Counted from the first letter of the stretch, positions 13,601 through 26,876 are shown. The stretch: 64,000 nt of DNA from Channallabes apus (GCA_030522415.1 CM060118.1:21224651-21288650), one strand, 5' to 3'. Notes: generated from the letters alone by a model not told the origin. Program-made: numbers and translations.

Positions 13601-15923
13601 AACAAAGGCCTGTGTGATAAATCCTAACAATGCCTTGAGCTCACAGACTAATCCACGTGAGTAATCACTGGAATAATTGATAAACCAGATAAGATTTAAT
13701 GTCCCTGTCTGTCACTGAGGGACGGCCAACCTCTGGCACTTTGACATGTGTATGGTTTGTGCAGGGATAAAGTGTGTGTGTGACTGATGGATCTGTGTTT
13801 GGGCAGATGACAGTGGTGGTGCTAAAGCGCGCTGTTTAATTAACCCTACAGTGAACTGCTTGTCACAAATGCCCATTCCCTCCTGATTGAGACTCAGCGG
13901 TTCTTAGGGAATGGCAGGAATGGGGAGGAGGGAGGGGGCAACGGTGATAATGTGAATCCACAACACAAGATTGCTTTTTTTATTCTATTTTATGGGTCAG
14001 TGATCTGCATTCATTATGTAGCTGGGTACACGTTCAGCTGTAAGAGTAATGCTCCTTTCCTCTAGACTCAGAAGTGTTGGTAGAGGGCATTAATCTGTGA
14101 CGTCTTTATCTGGTTATAATTTAAGCCGTAAATAAAGAGAGCTCCACTGCAGGACTATCTCTTCTTTCATTTAGCAGAAATTAGACGATCGTCAATTCCC
14201 TATTCCGCTGGATCAATTCAATTATAATCAGTTAAAACCTAGATTATTCTTGCCACCATGATCTATTCTACCCTGCCATTTTGATAAAGCTGGCCATGTC
14301 TCAGCATAGGCAAAGCGTTTGTGATTTGAGCTCAGGACCGGAAAGAAGGAGATTAGCCTAGGGAAAGTTCAAACAGAAACTCTAAATCAGGACTAAGTTT
14401 AACCCCCATTCATCTAAAATATTGATGGTAAGTACGCATACACACACACACTCCCCTACTTCCCTGATCTTTCATAGGGATAATGGATTCTCCAGACTGG
14501 AAGTCTATCAGAGGGGCTGCTCCTTCAGTGTAATCAATAGGCAGCATATGACAGTGGGTCAGCAGTCAACGTTCTGCCCGGCATCCTCAGGCAGCCGGCT
14601 GATAGTAAGGCTGTAGGACATTTGCTTAAAGCCCACACCAATGAACTACACAATGATGAATGCAAGGGGTGGGCGGGAGAGTACTGCCTCTTTTATGTGC
14701 GCAAGCTTGTGTTTAAGCGAGAGTGAAGTACGTGAGAGGAGAGTCTCAGCTGCTTTGGTAAAGCAGGGGGAGGAGGGCTACGGGGTGTCTTCAAATAGAT
14801 AAAACTGTCGAGCTCTGGTTCTAGGTCTGCCCACCCCTAATGATTATGTCAATCTGGGTAAGTGCACCCACATTGGAGCTGTCAGAGGGTAATCAGTCAA
14901 AGCTGGGTTTGTAAAAGGAGCTGGGCTGTCCCACGAGGCAATGCACAATGCTGAGGCCCATTTGCATAGGGAATTACCCTAATGTTTGGAAACAAGGAGG
15001 TACAAGGGTCAGACTCTTTTGTTGAGGTTGTCAGTGAGTCCTCCTGAAATGAAGTGAACAGCATGTGTTCATTCTCATCACACACTTCATAAAGCGAGAG
15101 GAAATCTAGTTAAAGGGAGACCAGAACAATAGGCACGGCATGACATCACATTTTTACCATATGGGGAAAAACTTGTTTTACATATACATAAAAATGGCCC
15201 TAAGCTGAACAAGTGTAACTACTATTGTTATTTTTTTCTCCAAAAATATTACCCATCCCAGAAAAAGCAAAATTAAATGGAAAAATAATTGGACATACAG
15301 TATGTCTAAGGTAAACACCCAAAATCACATAAAAAATGTTTTAGGTAAATATGTTACAACATATTTATATAAAAATATTTATTCGTTTGTTTGAACTGAA
15401 TTTCTTTACTTAACTTCTGGTTTAACAAATGAATTTAGTTCATTCAGTTTGCTGTAGTTGGTTAGTATAGTGCAATAGTAGCTCCTTCCTTCCCATGCTT
15501 TCATTATTACATTATACATTTCTTTACCTTGATCTCGCTCCTCCTGAGGATGTTTACATTATGTTTCAAGGACAACTGGCCTCTTCCCCTAAAATGATGC
15601 ACTTTTAATAAAGAACATACAGAATGTATAACTTACTGCTCCAGTGAGTGATTTTGCTTGCTTGCTTTATAGTTTCTAATCTGCAAGGCAGTTTACCATT
15701 ACATTACTATGCAGGTGTACCATAAATCATCTGTATGTCCTCAAAGGTCAGCAATAAATTATCTACATGCATTTCTTAAAATTGTGTCCTCTTAGCTTAT
15801 ATTTAACCAGCATACCGTGGGTTTCTAATGTAAATGTTTTGTGTTGCCCCCAACACCCCAGACTGGTTTAAAATGTAATACAGTATGTGTGATATTGAAT
15901 CCAAAAGTTTAGATGAGTTCTTC
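7648..15923. other. Long unique intergenic block
   Basis: More than 8 kb without a recognisable repeat or gene. Composition alternates between AT-rich and GC-balanced islands (for example 10890-11160, 13700-13960 and 14640-14960), a texture often seen in enhancer-bearing fish gene deserts. This is inference only. Confidence 0.5.
10890..11160. promoter_or_regulatory. Candidate conserved non-coding element
   Basis: A GC-balanced, low-repeat stretch with a run of motif-like words (CATGACAGATG, TTTATTAACATTTCATTC, CATAAATTAG) inside AT-rich flank. There is no coding frame. It is chosen by appearance only. Confidence 0.22.
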
Positions 15924-16680
15924 CTAGGGATGAAACGGTATCAAAACTTCACGGTACGGTAATACCTCGGTATGAATGGCACGGTACGGTATGTATTGAA
16001 TCATTTACAGGACAAACAAAACTAATGAAGAGACTCGAAAAAAGTGCCAGAAGTGTTTATTAAACAGTAACAATGAACATATCAATGGCATACAAATTAG
16101 CCATCTATCTGTAAACTTTGAAACATAAACTTAAATTTTTCAATTTTAATAACAAAAAATTATTAAACCATGTAAAAAAAAAGTTTCAATTTAGTATTCT
16201 TGAAAACTCAGAAAAAATAAAAATAGCAGCCTACATATTGCAGCTGGCCCATGTGCTGAATGAGTATTTGAGAACACTCACCTCATTCACTCACTTATTC
16301 AGACAGAGACAGGATTTATTTTTTTCGTTTCCCGTTTCTTTTCAGAGAGAAACCGAAATGACTCGATAAAACTATAGGTCTTCTGAGAAAAGTTTGCTCA
16401 GGCGAATGGAGCGAACGGGAGGTTCATCATCCTTTGCGGTCTGAAATGGCGGGTGCTGCTATTAGCGGCGAAGGAAAAGAGATGGAAAGAGTAATTAATC
16501 ATTACGGAGTAAGCGGGTTTTAAATCGGATGTGCGCATTACTGGATCTGTAGCGACAACAGACCGCAAAGGATGATGGTCACGCCTGGGCTGATGGGAAT
16601 TGTAGTTCCCGCTACCTCCCGTTCGCTCCATTCGCCTGAGCAAACTTTTCTCAGAAGACCTATCATTTTATCGTCATGCG
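15924..16680. mobile_element. Probable DNA-transposon remnant with a fold-back core
   Basis: It begins near CTAGGGATGAAACGGTATC and contains CACGGTACGGTA twice (near 15951 and 15979), sequence typical of fish hAT-like or related class II repeats. A 290-bp fold-back lies at its right side. I could not find the matching right terminus of the GGGATGAAACGG end, so boundaries and superfamily are uncertain. Confidence 0.4.
16374..16663. repeat. Fold-back inverted repeat with perfect 50-bp arms
   Basis: The arm 16374-16423 is the exact reverse complement of 16614-16663. A second pair of 19 bases (16425-16443 and 16559-16577) lies immediately inside. The two pairs are 1 base apart on the left and 36 bases apart on the right. 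The extra 36 bases contain TGGGAATTGTAGTTCCC. Flanks outside the arms (CGATAAAA-type) match partly. Confidence 0.95.
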
Positions 16681-18576
16681 ACCAGCCTACTTCTTCCTCT
16701 TTTTGTAATAACAGTATAGCTTAGAATGTAATGTGACAATTCACTTGAATGAAAATTTCGAGAAAAAAACATTACTGCTCTTAATAAAGCATTACAAAAA
16801 TTACAATGCTTATTGATTTTTTCCCCCCTTGAACAGGATACATTGTTGCAAAGGTAATGGGTGAATGAAATATTAACAAGGTAGTAATGACTATGTAATT
16901 ATATTAATTTGACCTATTAAGAATTAAAAATGGCAGTATAGTGGAAGGAGTATAGTGCTGTTGGGCATAATATCTGAATAGGTTATTTGTTTAAAAATAT
17001 CAATAATATAGTCCATCTGTTAAAGATCATAAACATAACATAACATACAGCAGATATACAAATCCAGTACAGAATTTTGGCACTTTTATAAAGAAAAAAG
17101 TTTTTTTTGCCCCAGTCATTTACCATTTTGGTTTAGAGTATGTACCATTATTTAACCAAATCTAAGGATCAATAGTAGAAATGGATCCATGCCAACCTCA
17201 CAGGAAATAATAACCATCCCTAATATTTTCCTTCAAACAGGAACAAAAAATTTAAATGCTACTTCCAAATCAAACAGGAAAAAAAGTCAAGAAAAGTTAT
17301 TTCATAATTTATAGGTGAAGGTGAAAGAAATTCATAATGTTTGCAACAACCGTAGTTACAGAGTTTAAAGGTATAAATAAAAGTATTTTACTACCCATGA
17401 CCTTTCTCACTACAGAAAGTTCCTTGTGCAGTTGTCCCCAATTTATATAATCACTGTATAAAAGCAATAAACACACATAAACACTCCTATCCCTTAACAG
17501 ACATCTTTTTTCTGCTCCAGACCTTTTAAATTAACACACAGAAATCTAGGAAGAATTAAATAAATTAAAAAATCTAATTTAGTGAATGGGAGCTCAAAGA
17601 AAGGTCTAAGAGTGGATAAAGTGAAAGCATCATGTGAGTCTATACAAGATGAATATCATCATAGAAAAGCAACATCTGCCATACTTAAAGCAGTCAGAGA
17701 CCAGATGCCACCCTGATACCACTACAGATTCTCACTACTGAGATTGACTCAGTTTGATTAATGGATTTACTACGATTTGAACATTAATATGGAGCAAATA
17801 TAAGAATCCAGCACGTCAATTTACAGTTTATGTCAAAACATATAGCCATTACATATTTATCCAAACTTTTTAATTTTTTAAAGCATCCACAATGAAAGTT
17901 TTTTTTTATATTTCATATGATGCCCGTCACACTGCATTCAAATTTGGGAGAAATTTGTCATCTCTTTTTTTTCTCAGAATGTTTTAAATGGACCAACAAG
18001 GTTTCATCATGCACCCAGATCTCAGTTTTTCCTCTACTGGGACTCCCACTGTGACAACAGTCTGTGAGATCTCATTTAAGATCATTTACATCAAGATATC
18101 TTTCATTCACCCTTTAGACAAGGCTTATCCCCCATTATAAATCAGCTCAACGTTAAACAAAATGCATAGGTCAGCAGTTCTTCTCCTTTAATCTTTCCCT
18201 CGGCTTCGACAATCTGCCTTCAGCTCTCTTTTGTCTGCCCTCTGCAAGGATAAGTACCCCCGCCTCTTAACAAGCTTTGCAGCTACGTTTGGTATAGTCT
18301 TTCTCATAAAAGGGGAAAATTTTTCTAATCAATCCCTTTTAGTATGTTATCTGTTATTACTGACACCTTAAGTCCCTATCGATTAGCCATTACTTTGCTG
18401 GATAATCTCGTGTCAGTGGGACATTATAAAAATTAAGCCATTCTCATGGTGCACATACCTTAACAGCAGGGTCGATTATTTCTATTTAGTTTTTTTATAA
18501 GAGCCCGGGTTGGCTAATATGATTACTCCAATAAGTTATACTGAGACTGAGCTTTTTTCTTTTAATCCAGGCATAG

Positions 18577-18579
<3 letters not shown>
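16681..18579. other. Unique AT-rich intergenic sequence
   Basis: No gene or repeat recognised. Confidence 0.6.

Positions 18580-18653
<74 letters not shown>
18580..18653. repeat. TA microsatellite (about 37 units)
   Basis: A pure TA array of about 74 bases, the longest TA array in the window. Confidence 0.97.
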
Positions 18654-18656
<3 letters not shown>

Positions 18657-19583
18657 TATATATCACTTAAGGAAAAATACACATTACCACATAGTTAATT
18701 AGAATATTGAGTCATAAAATTTAATTTAGCTACTGTTCAATTAAACTAGGTTTGAAGCTTCGTTTGATGGTTCGTATTAGTAGAAAGTATATCAGATGAG
18801 TGAGCATCTCAGGGATCAGTTCCCATGGGTGTTGTATCTTAGAAGTGTGCTGGTCTGATCCCTGACTCCGGCAACTCTCATGAGTGTGAAAGCGCCTTGG
18901 GCTTCCTCTTTAGACCTGAGCAGGCTTTCATTAATCGATCTCATTCGTGAGACGGATGCTAATTCACACACTCTATGAGCACGGTGGCTAGTTGTCATGG
19001 ACCAAAAAACAAGCTTGTTTCTCTAAACAGACATCTGGCAAGTAGTGGCAGAGAAAACCACATTGTTAGGAGAGGGAGAGTCAGGCAAGACAAATAAAAT
19101 TACTGCTTGGGTTGTGAGATCGGTGGGAGCCTTCCCTGCCTAATCTCACCAATGGGAGAGCACATGGCTGTTGTAATCCAATTACAGGAGCATAAGCAAT
19201 TTGTTAGACACTTCACATAATGTAACAATTTCCCAATAAACTCTGACTTGTAATAGCATTGCTGCGCAAGTGTATAAATTCAAAGAGAAAAAAGGCGGTT
19301 TAGAGAGTGCAGCCGAGGGCATGGAAAAAGCAGCATCAGCATAATCCTTCCAGACTCCATACACTGGCTGCTAGCTTTGTTAAAAGGAGTGGCTGTCCTG
19401 CATGGCCATATCGAAGCAAGATGCTGGAGGAAGCTAAATGTTTAACGCACACAAAATCCATGTGCATTTGTGCCAGATTGTTATACATGTTCCTCAATAA
19501 GACATATTCAGACATCTCAGATTACTAAATTATGCAAATCCACGTACATTCCAGCATATTTGATGAGACAGAACACTTCTAAA

Positions 19584-19621
19584 TCGTGAGAAAATTACCT
19601 TCAATAAAGTAATTTTCACGA
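19584..19621. repeat. Short hairpin-forming inverted repeat
   Basis: TCGTGAGAAAATTAC and GTAATTTTCACGA can pair around a ten-base loop with one bulged position. Confidence 0.7.
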
Positions 19622-20559
19622 CTTCAATAAGTCTCGGCACAGGTAGCCTACATTATACAAAATTTCATTCACTTAATATTAACATCTAAGATATACTATA
19701 TTAATAACAGTATGCAGGACGTAACTATAATTATCAAGTCAAGTTAATTATGCGGTGATACATTCATTTATCACACAATAAAAAGCATAATAACTCCCAT
19801 TTAAACAATAATCATTAAATGCACATCAGAGAAATGAGACCATATGTGAATGCCTGACACAAGTGTGCATTCAGACCAACAGAGCAGTTGAACCCCATCT
19901 CTCTGTTTCCTTTTCGTTTCATGATAGCTGAGGCCGCAGTGCTGTGGCTGACATATGCACTGGCTGCTGCTCAAAGCTGTTTGGCAGTGAGTGAAAGGAA
20001 CAGAGGGCTGAGGAGAAAGCCCATTCCCCTGTGAGTGAAGGCAAGCAGTCAAGGTCGGTGGAGATCAGGATGGGGTTAATGAAATGCTAGCAGCAGGAGC
20101 GGGAAGGGGAAACTCCAGTGGTAATTTACAAGCCTCTCCCCTGTAGGGCTGAAGGTTACACAGATCCTGTTGGGAAAAGAAGGAAAAACGGGACGAGGGG
20201 ATAGGGCTGCTCCCTACTACACAGCTTCCAAAGCAATGTTACAACTCAAGTAAGAATTTTATAATATCCGTTGCATCGTCCCACACCTGAGGTTATTTTA
20301 CAGAGACTAATAAGAAAGTTATAGCTGTGCTTTAATTAAGTTAACAAACAATAGTGCTTAAAAAGCATTCTAATAAGACGGCTTCCATCATCTCTCAGTA
20401 ATTTACACTGAATGATGCTATATTTGGCTTCATATGAAATTGCAAAACATCTTTAGAGACCCCATATAAGATATATCATAGCCTTGCACTCATATTTTAA
20501 ATTTTTATTAAGTTGTGTCGCTAATAAAAGCCTGGACATTAGTGATCACGGTAATAAGA

Positions 20560-20800
20560 CTGCTTTAAATTACAGCCCTAATTCCAGACGATGTACCCCA
20601 CCATTAACGTGCTGCTGACCCAGCTAAATATTCCTTCTTGATGGGACTCCTGGCTCTGTCATAAAAATATCTGAGGTGTAATCTTCAACTGATTTACCTG
20701 CCATTTTCTCACCATCGCCTAATAAAAAGGGCAAGAGCAGCATGGCTTTGTGGGACTAGTTTGATTAGGGATGCATAATTGTACCCCGCTTTGGTCGTTT
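20560..20800. promoter_or_regulatory. Candidate conserved non-coding element
   Basis: It carries CAGCTAAATATTCCTTC, GCTCTGTCATAAAAATATC and TTTGATTAGGGATGCATAAT, dense in A/T-core homeodomain-like and MEF2/octamer-like words without repeats. Appearance only. Confidence 0.22.
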
Positions 20801-21459
20801 TCATGCCTTATAACCCTTATAATATGTAATGAGAGGGACTCATGAGACAAGCAGAGTGCGGTGTAAGCATAGCAAAGCTGGGAACAGTGCAATGTTGGAG
20901 GCTTTATCTGCCTCTGGAGGCGAAACCGTTATGATGTACATCACTGGCTGAACTGGAGCCAGGGCTACTTATACACATCCCGCATGACACATTGTGAAGT
21001 ATTGACCACTTGTTCTTTTTGGTTAGATGTACTGATAAACAGCAGGTAAAAGCCGAACGGACTTCCAGGCAGACTAATGAGAGCTGATAAACAGATAGTG
21101 TGAGCTTGTGTGAAGTTGTTAGGCAAAGCAGAATGTAAAGAGTCAACAAAACAGGCTTCTCTGTTCTTTCATATTCCAGCCTATTTTTCTGAAAAATACA
21201 GCTCTAAACCAAGTTGAGTGGGTGTTACTTTTTTTGTTATGGTATTTGAATCAGTGATTGCTACTGTTCTTGTTGCAGGGAAAGTTCAAGGCATTATTCA
21301 CAAAGCAAAACTGTGACACTGACATTAAAATCCAAATGGATGTGTACTCTCATCTCTTCCCCAACTCTCTGAGGTGAAGGTAATGAGATGCTATATCACC
21401 ATGATGGAGGGAGGGGAAATCTGATTAAGATGTGTTTGCATCCAACGTTTCAACTCACT

Positions 21460-21790
21460 GCGAAACTCATAAAACGCATTTGCTGTCTCCCCCATAACTA
21501 ATGGCTGGTTTTCGCAGCTTTGACAGCGAGCCGCGTGTGTTATTTTGTCCGGGTATTATAATAATAATGAGAGCAAATTAGAACAATCAATTTCCATGGG
21601 TGGTTCTTGATTGGGGATGATGGGCAATATGGCACTGGGTAATCCATCTTCCTGCCCCTGTCTCATTAATGGCCGCGACGCCGCGACAACAGCCAATGGC
21701 AGCACGGCACAGAGGAACACATGGGGGCCCATTCGGTGAGCCTCTGTTCAATTAGCAGCAGTGGCGATAAACAGAGTGATGGATGCAGGC
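21460..21790. promoter_or_regulatory. Candidate conserved non-coding element with a CpG-rich patch
   Basis: GAACAATCAATTTCCATGGG, CTCATTAATGGCCGCGACGC and GACAACAGCCAATGGC lie in a region richer in CpG than its flanks. There is no coding frame. Confidence 0.25.
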
Positions 21791-22649
21791 TTACACATGC
21801 TGCAGCTTTCATATAGAGCTTCTTTTTAAATCTTTTTTGGGTTTACTGCATGACTGATGACACTTATGACATTGAATTTTTTGAGTTTTGAGTTTTCAGC
21901 ACACAATTGGCAAGCATTTTATAGGATCTCTTTAAAAAATAGTTACCTTTTAATCTACTAGTTTCGTATTTCAAGGTTATCAACGGCATTTGTTAGTCAG
22001 CCTTTAGAAAATAAGTAAGGTGTCCACAAGAGGGCCTCAGTGCTTTGACAGATGTCAAGAAGGTGGCAGGTATTACCCAAATACTTGACTGTTAGAAGAA
22101 ACTTTTTTGTCAGAAAACCTACATTGAAAATACCATAAATAATTTAAAACAAAATAAACATTTCATTTGTAAAAGTGAACTGTGCTCCATAAACATCAGA
22201 CTATTTTTCCACACAAACAAAGCTGAATTTCTTCACAATATATCACTATCTCATGAGAACTACAAATTCTATTTCATAGGGACTTAGTAAGTCAAAGGAC
22301 ATCATTGCTTTGTGGAACATGGCCTCCTGTCAGGTGTGTGAGTGTCAGTCCCTGATTACATTCATCAGAAAATCAGCCATAGAGAGAGAGGATATTAGGT
22401 TTCAGGAGCTGCCATCAATCTAAGTCACTCTTAACGTGATCAGGTACACAATGGCCTTGTATTCCACACTAGAGGAGCTCTCACTCTCTCTGGCAGTAAT
22501 CAAGTACAGTTCAACATACACTCATTGCAGTCTATACTGCCAAGTCATGTGTACTGTCATGTGACGTGTGAAAAGCAAAATCTGTATACTTTAAGTGCAG
22601 GAGCAGATCTTACTATAAGACTCAAATAGTATGATTTAAAATAATAATA

Positions 22650-22965
22650 ATAAAACAATAGTCAAATAAATTGCTAGCACTTGATGGGAAATTATAGGTT
22701 ACATGCAACCATGATTTATTTATAGATATTAGTTAATTTTTTTATCCAATAGTTGAACAATGTCTATCCTCCTAACACACTACTTAGTTTTATCTGTTCA
22801 CTTATTCATTCTATCTGTGTGTCAGATAAAGAAATAGTCAAATAGATTGCTAGCGCTTAAATGAAAATAACAGTTTATGTACCAGCAACCATGAGTTGTT
22901 TTAGATATTGGTTTTTAAATCAATAGCTGAACAATATCTGTCTTTCTAATTCACCTAATAAAACA
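22650..22965. repeat. Imperfect local tandem duplication, period about 176 bp
   Basis: ATAGTCAAATAAATTGCTAGC at 22659 recurs as ATAGTCAAATAGATTGCTAGC at 22835. The similarity continues through GCAACCATGA, TAGATATT, AATAG(T/C)TGAACAAT and TCTAA-CAC. Both copies are non-coding and clearly diverged. Confidence 0.75.
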
Positions 22966-23647
22966 GTTTATTTAATGGGAAAATGACTTTGTTATCCATA
23001 TGATAACGTCTATTATAGTAGCATATACCTGACAATTATTTATAAAAATTTTCATAATGAAAGATATCAAATATTAATTATTATCTGTGTCCATTTCTAA
23101 AATTGCTTTTGTACATGCATATACCGATACAGCATTGTGTTGGGGCTGAGTGGAGTTGAGGTACATTACAGTATATGTGAGGAAACACTGCACCCAAACA
23201 CTGAAGGAGACAGAAAGGTCACTGACCTGAGCAGGGTTTGCAGTGCACAGCATTCTCCCACCATTACATGATGCAATTAAACATGGGACAAGACAGAGGC
23301 CAAAATAAGGGAAGAAAATATCGATCAAGCCCTGGAGGGACATCTGAAGTTACAGCCCACCTCCTGCACACAATAAAAACACTATTGTCCTCAAAGATTA
23401 GATTCTGGCACACATGTGATGCCCTGGCTGCAGAAATACTCCACCAATCCAGCTAAAATAACACCAAACAAAGAGATCAGTGTCTTTTTTTTTTTTTTTT
23501 TTTATAACTACAGTTATTTTGAGGTAAAAGCATGTGACATGCCAAGCTGGATCATCAGCTGAGATAAGTATATAATTATGCTTTACATGGCACATTATTA
23601 CATTTTTATTACATGAATAGTATTAATAATATTTAATAAATGTTTAA

Positions 23648-23679
<32 letters not shown>

Positions 23680-24269
23680 ATAATAATAATAATAATAGAG
23701 TATCCTTCTAAAAATTCTATATTGATTATTATAACTTTGCTTCGTAGGTTGGTAATGATTACTTGCAATTGTTTATAAAATGAAATAATGCTTCATGAAA
23801 AATGCTGAGTAATGAATGAATGGACAAGTAAAACGAATACACAATTTCTTGAGAATGTATAATCATGTAACACAGGTGTTCATTGCTAGGTGCAATACCC
23901 AGAGAAGAATTATAAAGCATCTGTAATATTTCTGAACAATTATATTAATTTAACAGTAGGCCTATGTTGTTTTTGCAATAGTTTTTTTTATGCATTTATT
24001 GCTAACATTTTAAATGTTTAGATTTTCCTAGTAAATATTACAGTTACTTTATAGATATTCAAAAAGAATTATAATAAATAGTAATGCTGCTGTTACAACA
24101 TGATTATACCAATAAGCACGTTACAACTATAAGAGTTCATTAAAAAGCTTACAAAGCAACACATATACATAGCAAAAACCCAAATAATTATAAGGATTTA
24201 TGAATCTGGGATACTACTGAAAAGGTTGCCAATTATTATCATTGTTTTAATGGTATATAAACCATTAAA
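22966..24269. other. Unique AT-rich sequence
   Basis: Apart from a T tract (23485-23503) and the TAC/TAA repeat nothing is recognised. Confidence 0.6.
23648..23696. repeat. TAC then TAA microsatellite
   Basis: About ten TAC units followed by six TAA units. Confidence 0.95.
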
Positions 24270-24446
24270 ACTGGAGGCTGGAGCCTCTCCCAGGAGACAC
24301 ACACACACTCATTCACACATTACGGGCGATTTGGGAATGCCAATTAGCTTAATTCGCATGTTTTGGGCTGTGGGAGGAAACCTGAGTACCCGGGGCAAAT
24401 TAACCAAGCATGGGGGAGAACATGCAAACTTCATGCTCACAGACAT
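24270..24446 (-). mobile_element. Truncated DANA/Mermaid-type SINE
   Basis: The reverse strand shows the SINE body: GTTCTCCCCCATGCTTGG, a GTTTCCTCCCACAGCCC-like block and a short GT run, then GGAGAGGCTCCAGCC. Head and tail are missing or diverged. Confidence 0.75.
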
Positions 24447-25194
24447 CTACACAAAGTACTGTATAAACATACAGTATAGGCAAATATATGTAATAGACCT
24501 GGACACTCTAAGAAAACTATGGACAGGAGAATGTTCGCCCAATCAATATAATATCAGTATAATAAAAGACTTTCCAGGGACTGCAGATGAGAATTAGGCC
24601 GTATTCCAATTCCATCCCTTTAAAGTATGCTCTCTACACCCTGCTCCATGTGCAGAGAAGTTAAGGAAACACCCTGTAATGTCACCAGTGCAGATGTCAT
24701 CCCTTCATGCATTACACTGGTAGCATAGGGACCTCGAATACCTTTTGCTGCTGCTGTGGACAATTTCACACTGCAAACTTGAATATTTAATTGAATATTT
24801 ATTCATACAAAAACTGATACTATTATAAAAGTATATTGCTAAAATGTGTATAACTGGTGAATATTTAAATAAATTGAATACATTATTTAATTTACAAGTA
24901 CAAAGAAATTTTTATTGTGCTGTTTTTGTACAGATTACAAGCCTATGATAGCAAGGATTTATTGATTAAATTAAATGTAAAATTATTGCTTCATGGTAAT
25001 ATTATGTCATCCTATAATCCTATAATAATCACAATAAAAATATAAATCCGTTTTGCATCTCCATTTTTTTCATGCTCACAAAATGTCATTATCATGCGAC
25101 ACACATTTTGGCAATGTAATTGTCAATTTAATTAAAAGTTTGCTGTGTATTCTGTCATATTGAATTTTCACCTGCACAACACACAGGATGTTAT

Positions 25195-25447
25195 ATAATT
25201 TCTATCTGTTATCGCCCAAATGAGGATGGGTTCCCTGTTGAGTCTGGTTCCTCCCAAGGTTTCTTCCTAATGCCATCTCAGGGAGTATTTCCTTGCCACC
25301 GTCGCCGTCACCCTTGGCTTGCTCATCAGAGAAATTTCATTCATTCGTCTAATTATTATTATCTGCACATTTTTCTCACACATCCACACTTCCAATTATT
25401 TTCTTTTCAATAATTATTATTATTATTATGTATTTTTTTTAATAATT

Positions 25448-25504
<57 letters not shown>

Positions 25505-25603
25505 TTTTTTTGTTAAATTTCTTTAATTTTTGTGAAGCTGCTTTGAGACAATGACCATTGTTAAAAGCGCTATATTAATAAAATTGAATTGAATTGAATT
25601 GTA
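25195..25603 (+). mobile_element. Non-LTR retroposon 3' end with ATTGA tail
   Basis: GGGTTCCCTGTTGAGTCTGG, CTCAGGGAGTATTTCCTTG and AAGCTGCTTTGAGACAATG lead to AAAGCGCTATATTAATAAAA and a GAATT repeat tail. This tail is familiar from LINE/SINE 3' ends in cyprinid and catfish DNA. A TTA array (25411-25502) interrupts it. A related copy in reverse is at 29928-30345. The family name is uncertain. Confidence 0.65.
25411..25502. repeat. TTA microsatellite inside a retroposon 3' end
   Basis: Two TTA arrays separated by a T tract and TTTA units. Confidence 0.95.
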
Positions 25604-25879
25604 TTACATATTCCATAAAACTGAAGAAGATACAGCAAATATATAAGATACAGTATAATATATAATACAGAATGATGTCAGGATGAAAAAAATTCCACAT
25701 CCTTAAAACCATTAATCTGAACAGCCATACTATTTACTGTAGGTTATTCTTTTTTAAAACAGTGTTGTCACAAAGGTAGAAAAGACGTAAAACTTGCAGA
25801 ATCATTGCTTTAGTTTATTTTAGTAAAATACAGTGAAAAATACTTGCACCCCATTTTTTGTTACTTTGAATACTAGCAT

Positions 25880-26122
25880 GTGCTGGTTTCCTCTCACAGT
25901 CCAAAGACATGCAGTTTAGGTTGATTGATGTTCCCAAATTTCCCATAGTGTGTGAATCAGTGTGTGAGTGTGTGTATGTCTGTGTGCCCTGCGATGGATT
26001 GGCATCCTGTTCAAGGTGTACCCTGCCTCGTGCCCTAAGCCTCCTGGGATAGGCTCCACACCCCCCCGCGACCCTGAATACAGGATAAGAGCGGTATAGA
26101 AGATGAGTGAGAGTGAGTGAGT
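25880..26122 (+). mobile_element. 5'-truncated DANA/Mermaid-type SINE
   Basis: It starts within the body (TGCTGGTTTCCTCTCACAGT), keeps CCAAAGACATGCAG, a short GT run, CCCTGCGATGGATTGGCATC, GGGATAGGCTCCA, CAGGATAAGAGCGGTATAGA and a GATGAGTGAGAGTGAG tail. The pol III promoter is absent. Confidence 0.85.
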
Positions 26123-26554
26123 CTTACCAGTGGATATTTGAAAAAACAGAAGTGCATGAAACAGTATAGTGTGGAGGCATTAAACCCACAGCTGAAGGTC
26201 TACTCAGTTTATAACAGTAATTCAATAATTCAATACAGCAATTAATGTGCTTCTATAGTACATTTTACAGCTGTGTCATAATTGAACCTGTCTTTGTTCA
26301 CTCAGTGGTGCAAGGTTTTCAAATTGGGTCCTTGGGTGCCTAATAGAGTAGGACTGCAATCAAGACTTTTAATTTATAGGTCAATTAGAAGAACTGTTTC
26401 TCATGCCCTCGTCATGTGCTCAAAATGTTTCATAATAGTATTCAACTTTGCCTTTTGTAAATATCAGATGATTTAAAGCTTTGGGTTGACAGTTTACCTT
26501 GTCTGAGGAAGCTGTACCGTGGCTAATTTGCTAGCACTGTTTACACTGATGAAT

Positions 26555-26614
26555 AATCAATTAATCAATCAATCAAACAATCAATCAATCAAACAATCAA
26601 TCAATCAACCAATA
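26555..26614. repeat. AATC tetranucleotide repeat
   Basis: AATC units with periodic AAAC variants give a 24-base higher-order pattern over part of the array. Confidence 0.9.
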
Positions 26615-26876
26615 AACTGGGTGGTGATTTTAACACAATATTATCAGAAAACATTTTTTTTAAACAAGTAAAAATATTCACTTCTTATGCCTAAATTATA
26701 TTCACGTCTTATACTTCAAAATGAAAAATATATGCCTCTCTTCTGACGTTCACATGAAATCATCAATGTTGGTGCGGCTATCTTTAGAGGAAACATAATA
26801 CTACACATTTAATCATAATTAATCAATTCGAGCTTTAAAAAAGGACATAGATAACAACTGTTGAAGTGTTGAGTTT

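Larger units (their letters stand above)
18654..22649. other. Unique intergenic block
   Basis: No gene recognised. It contains a hairpin (19584-19621) and two GC-balanced stretches listed as candidate regulatory elements. Confidence 0.5.

Noticed and set aside
26555..26614. CRISPR-like regular repeat
   Set aside because: The AATC/AAAC periodicity has no distinct spacers and is a vertebrate microsatellite.
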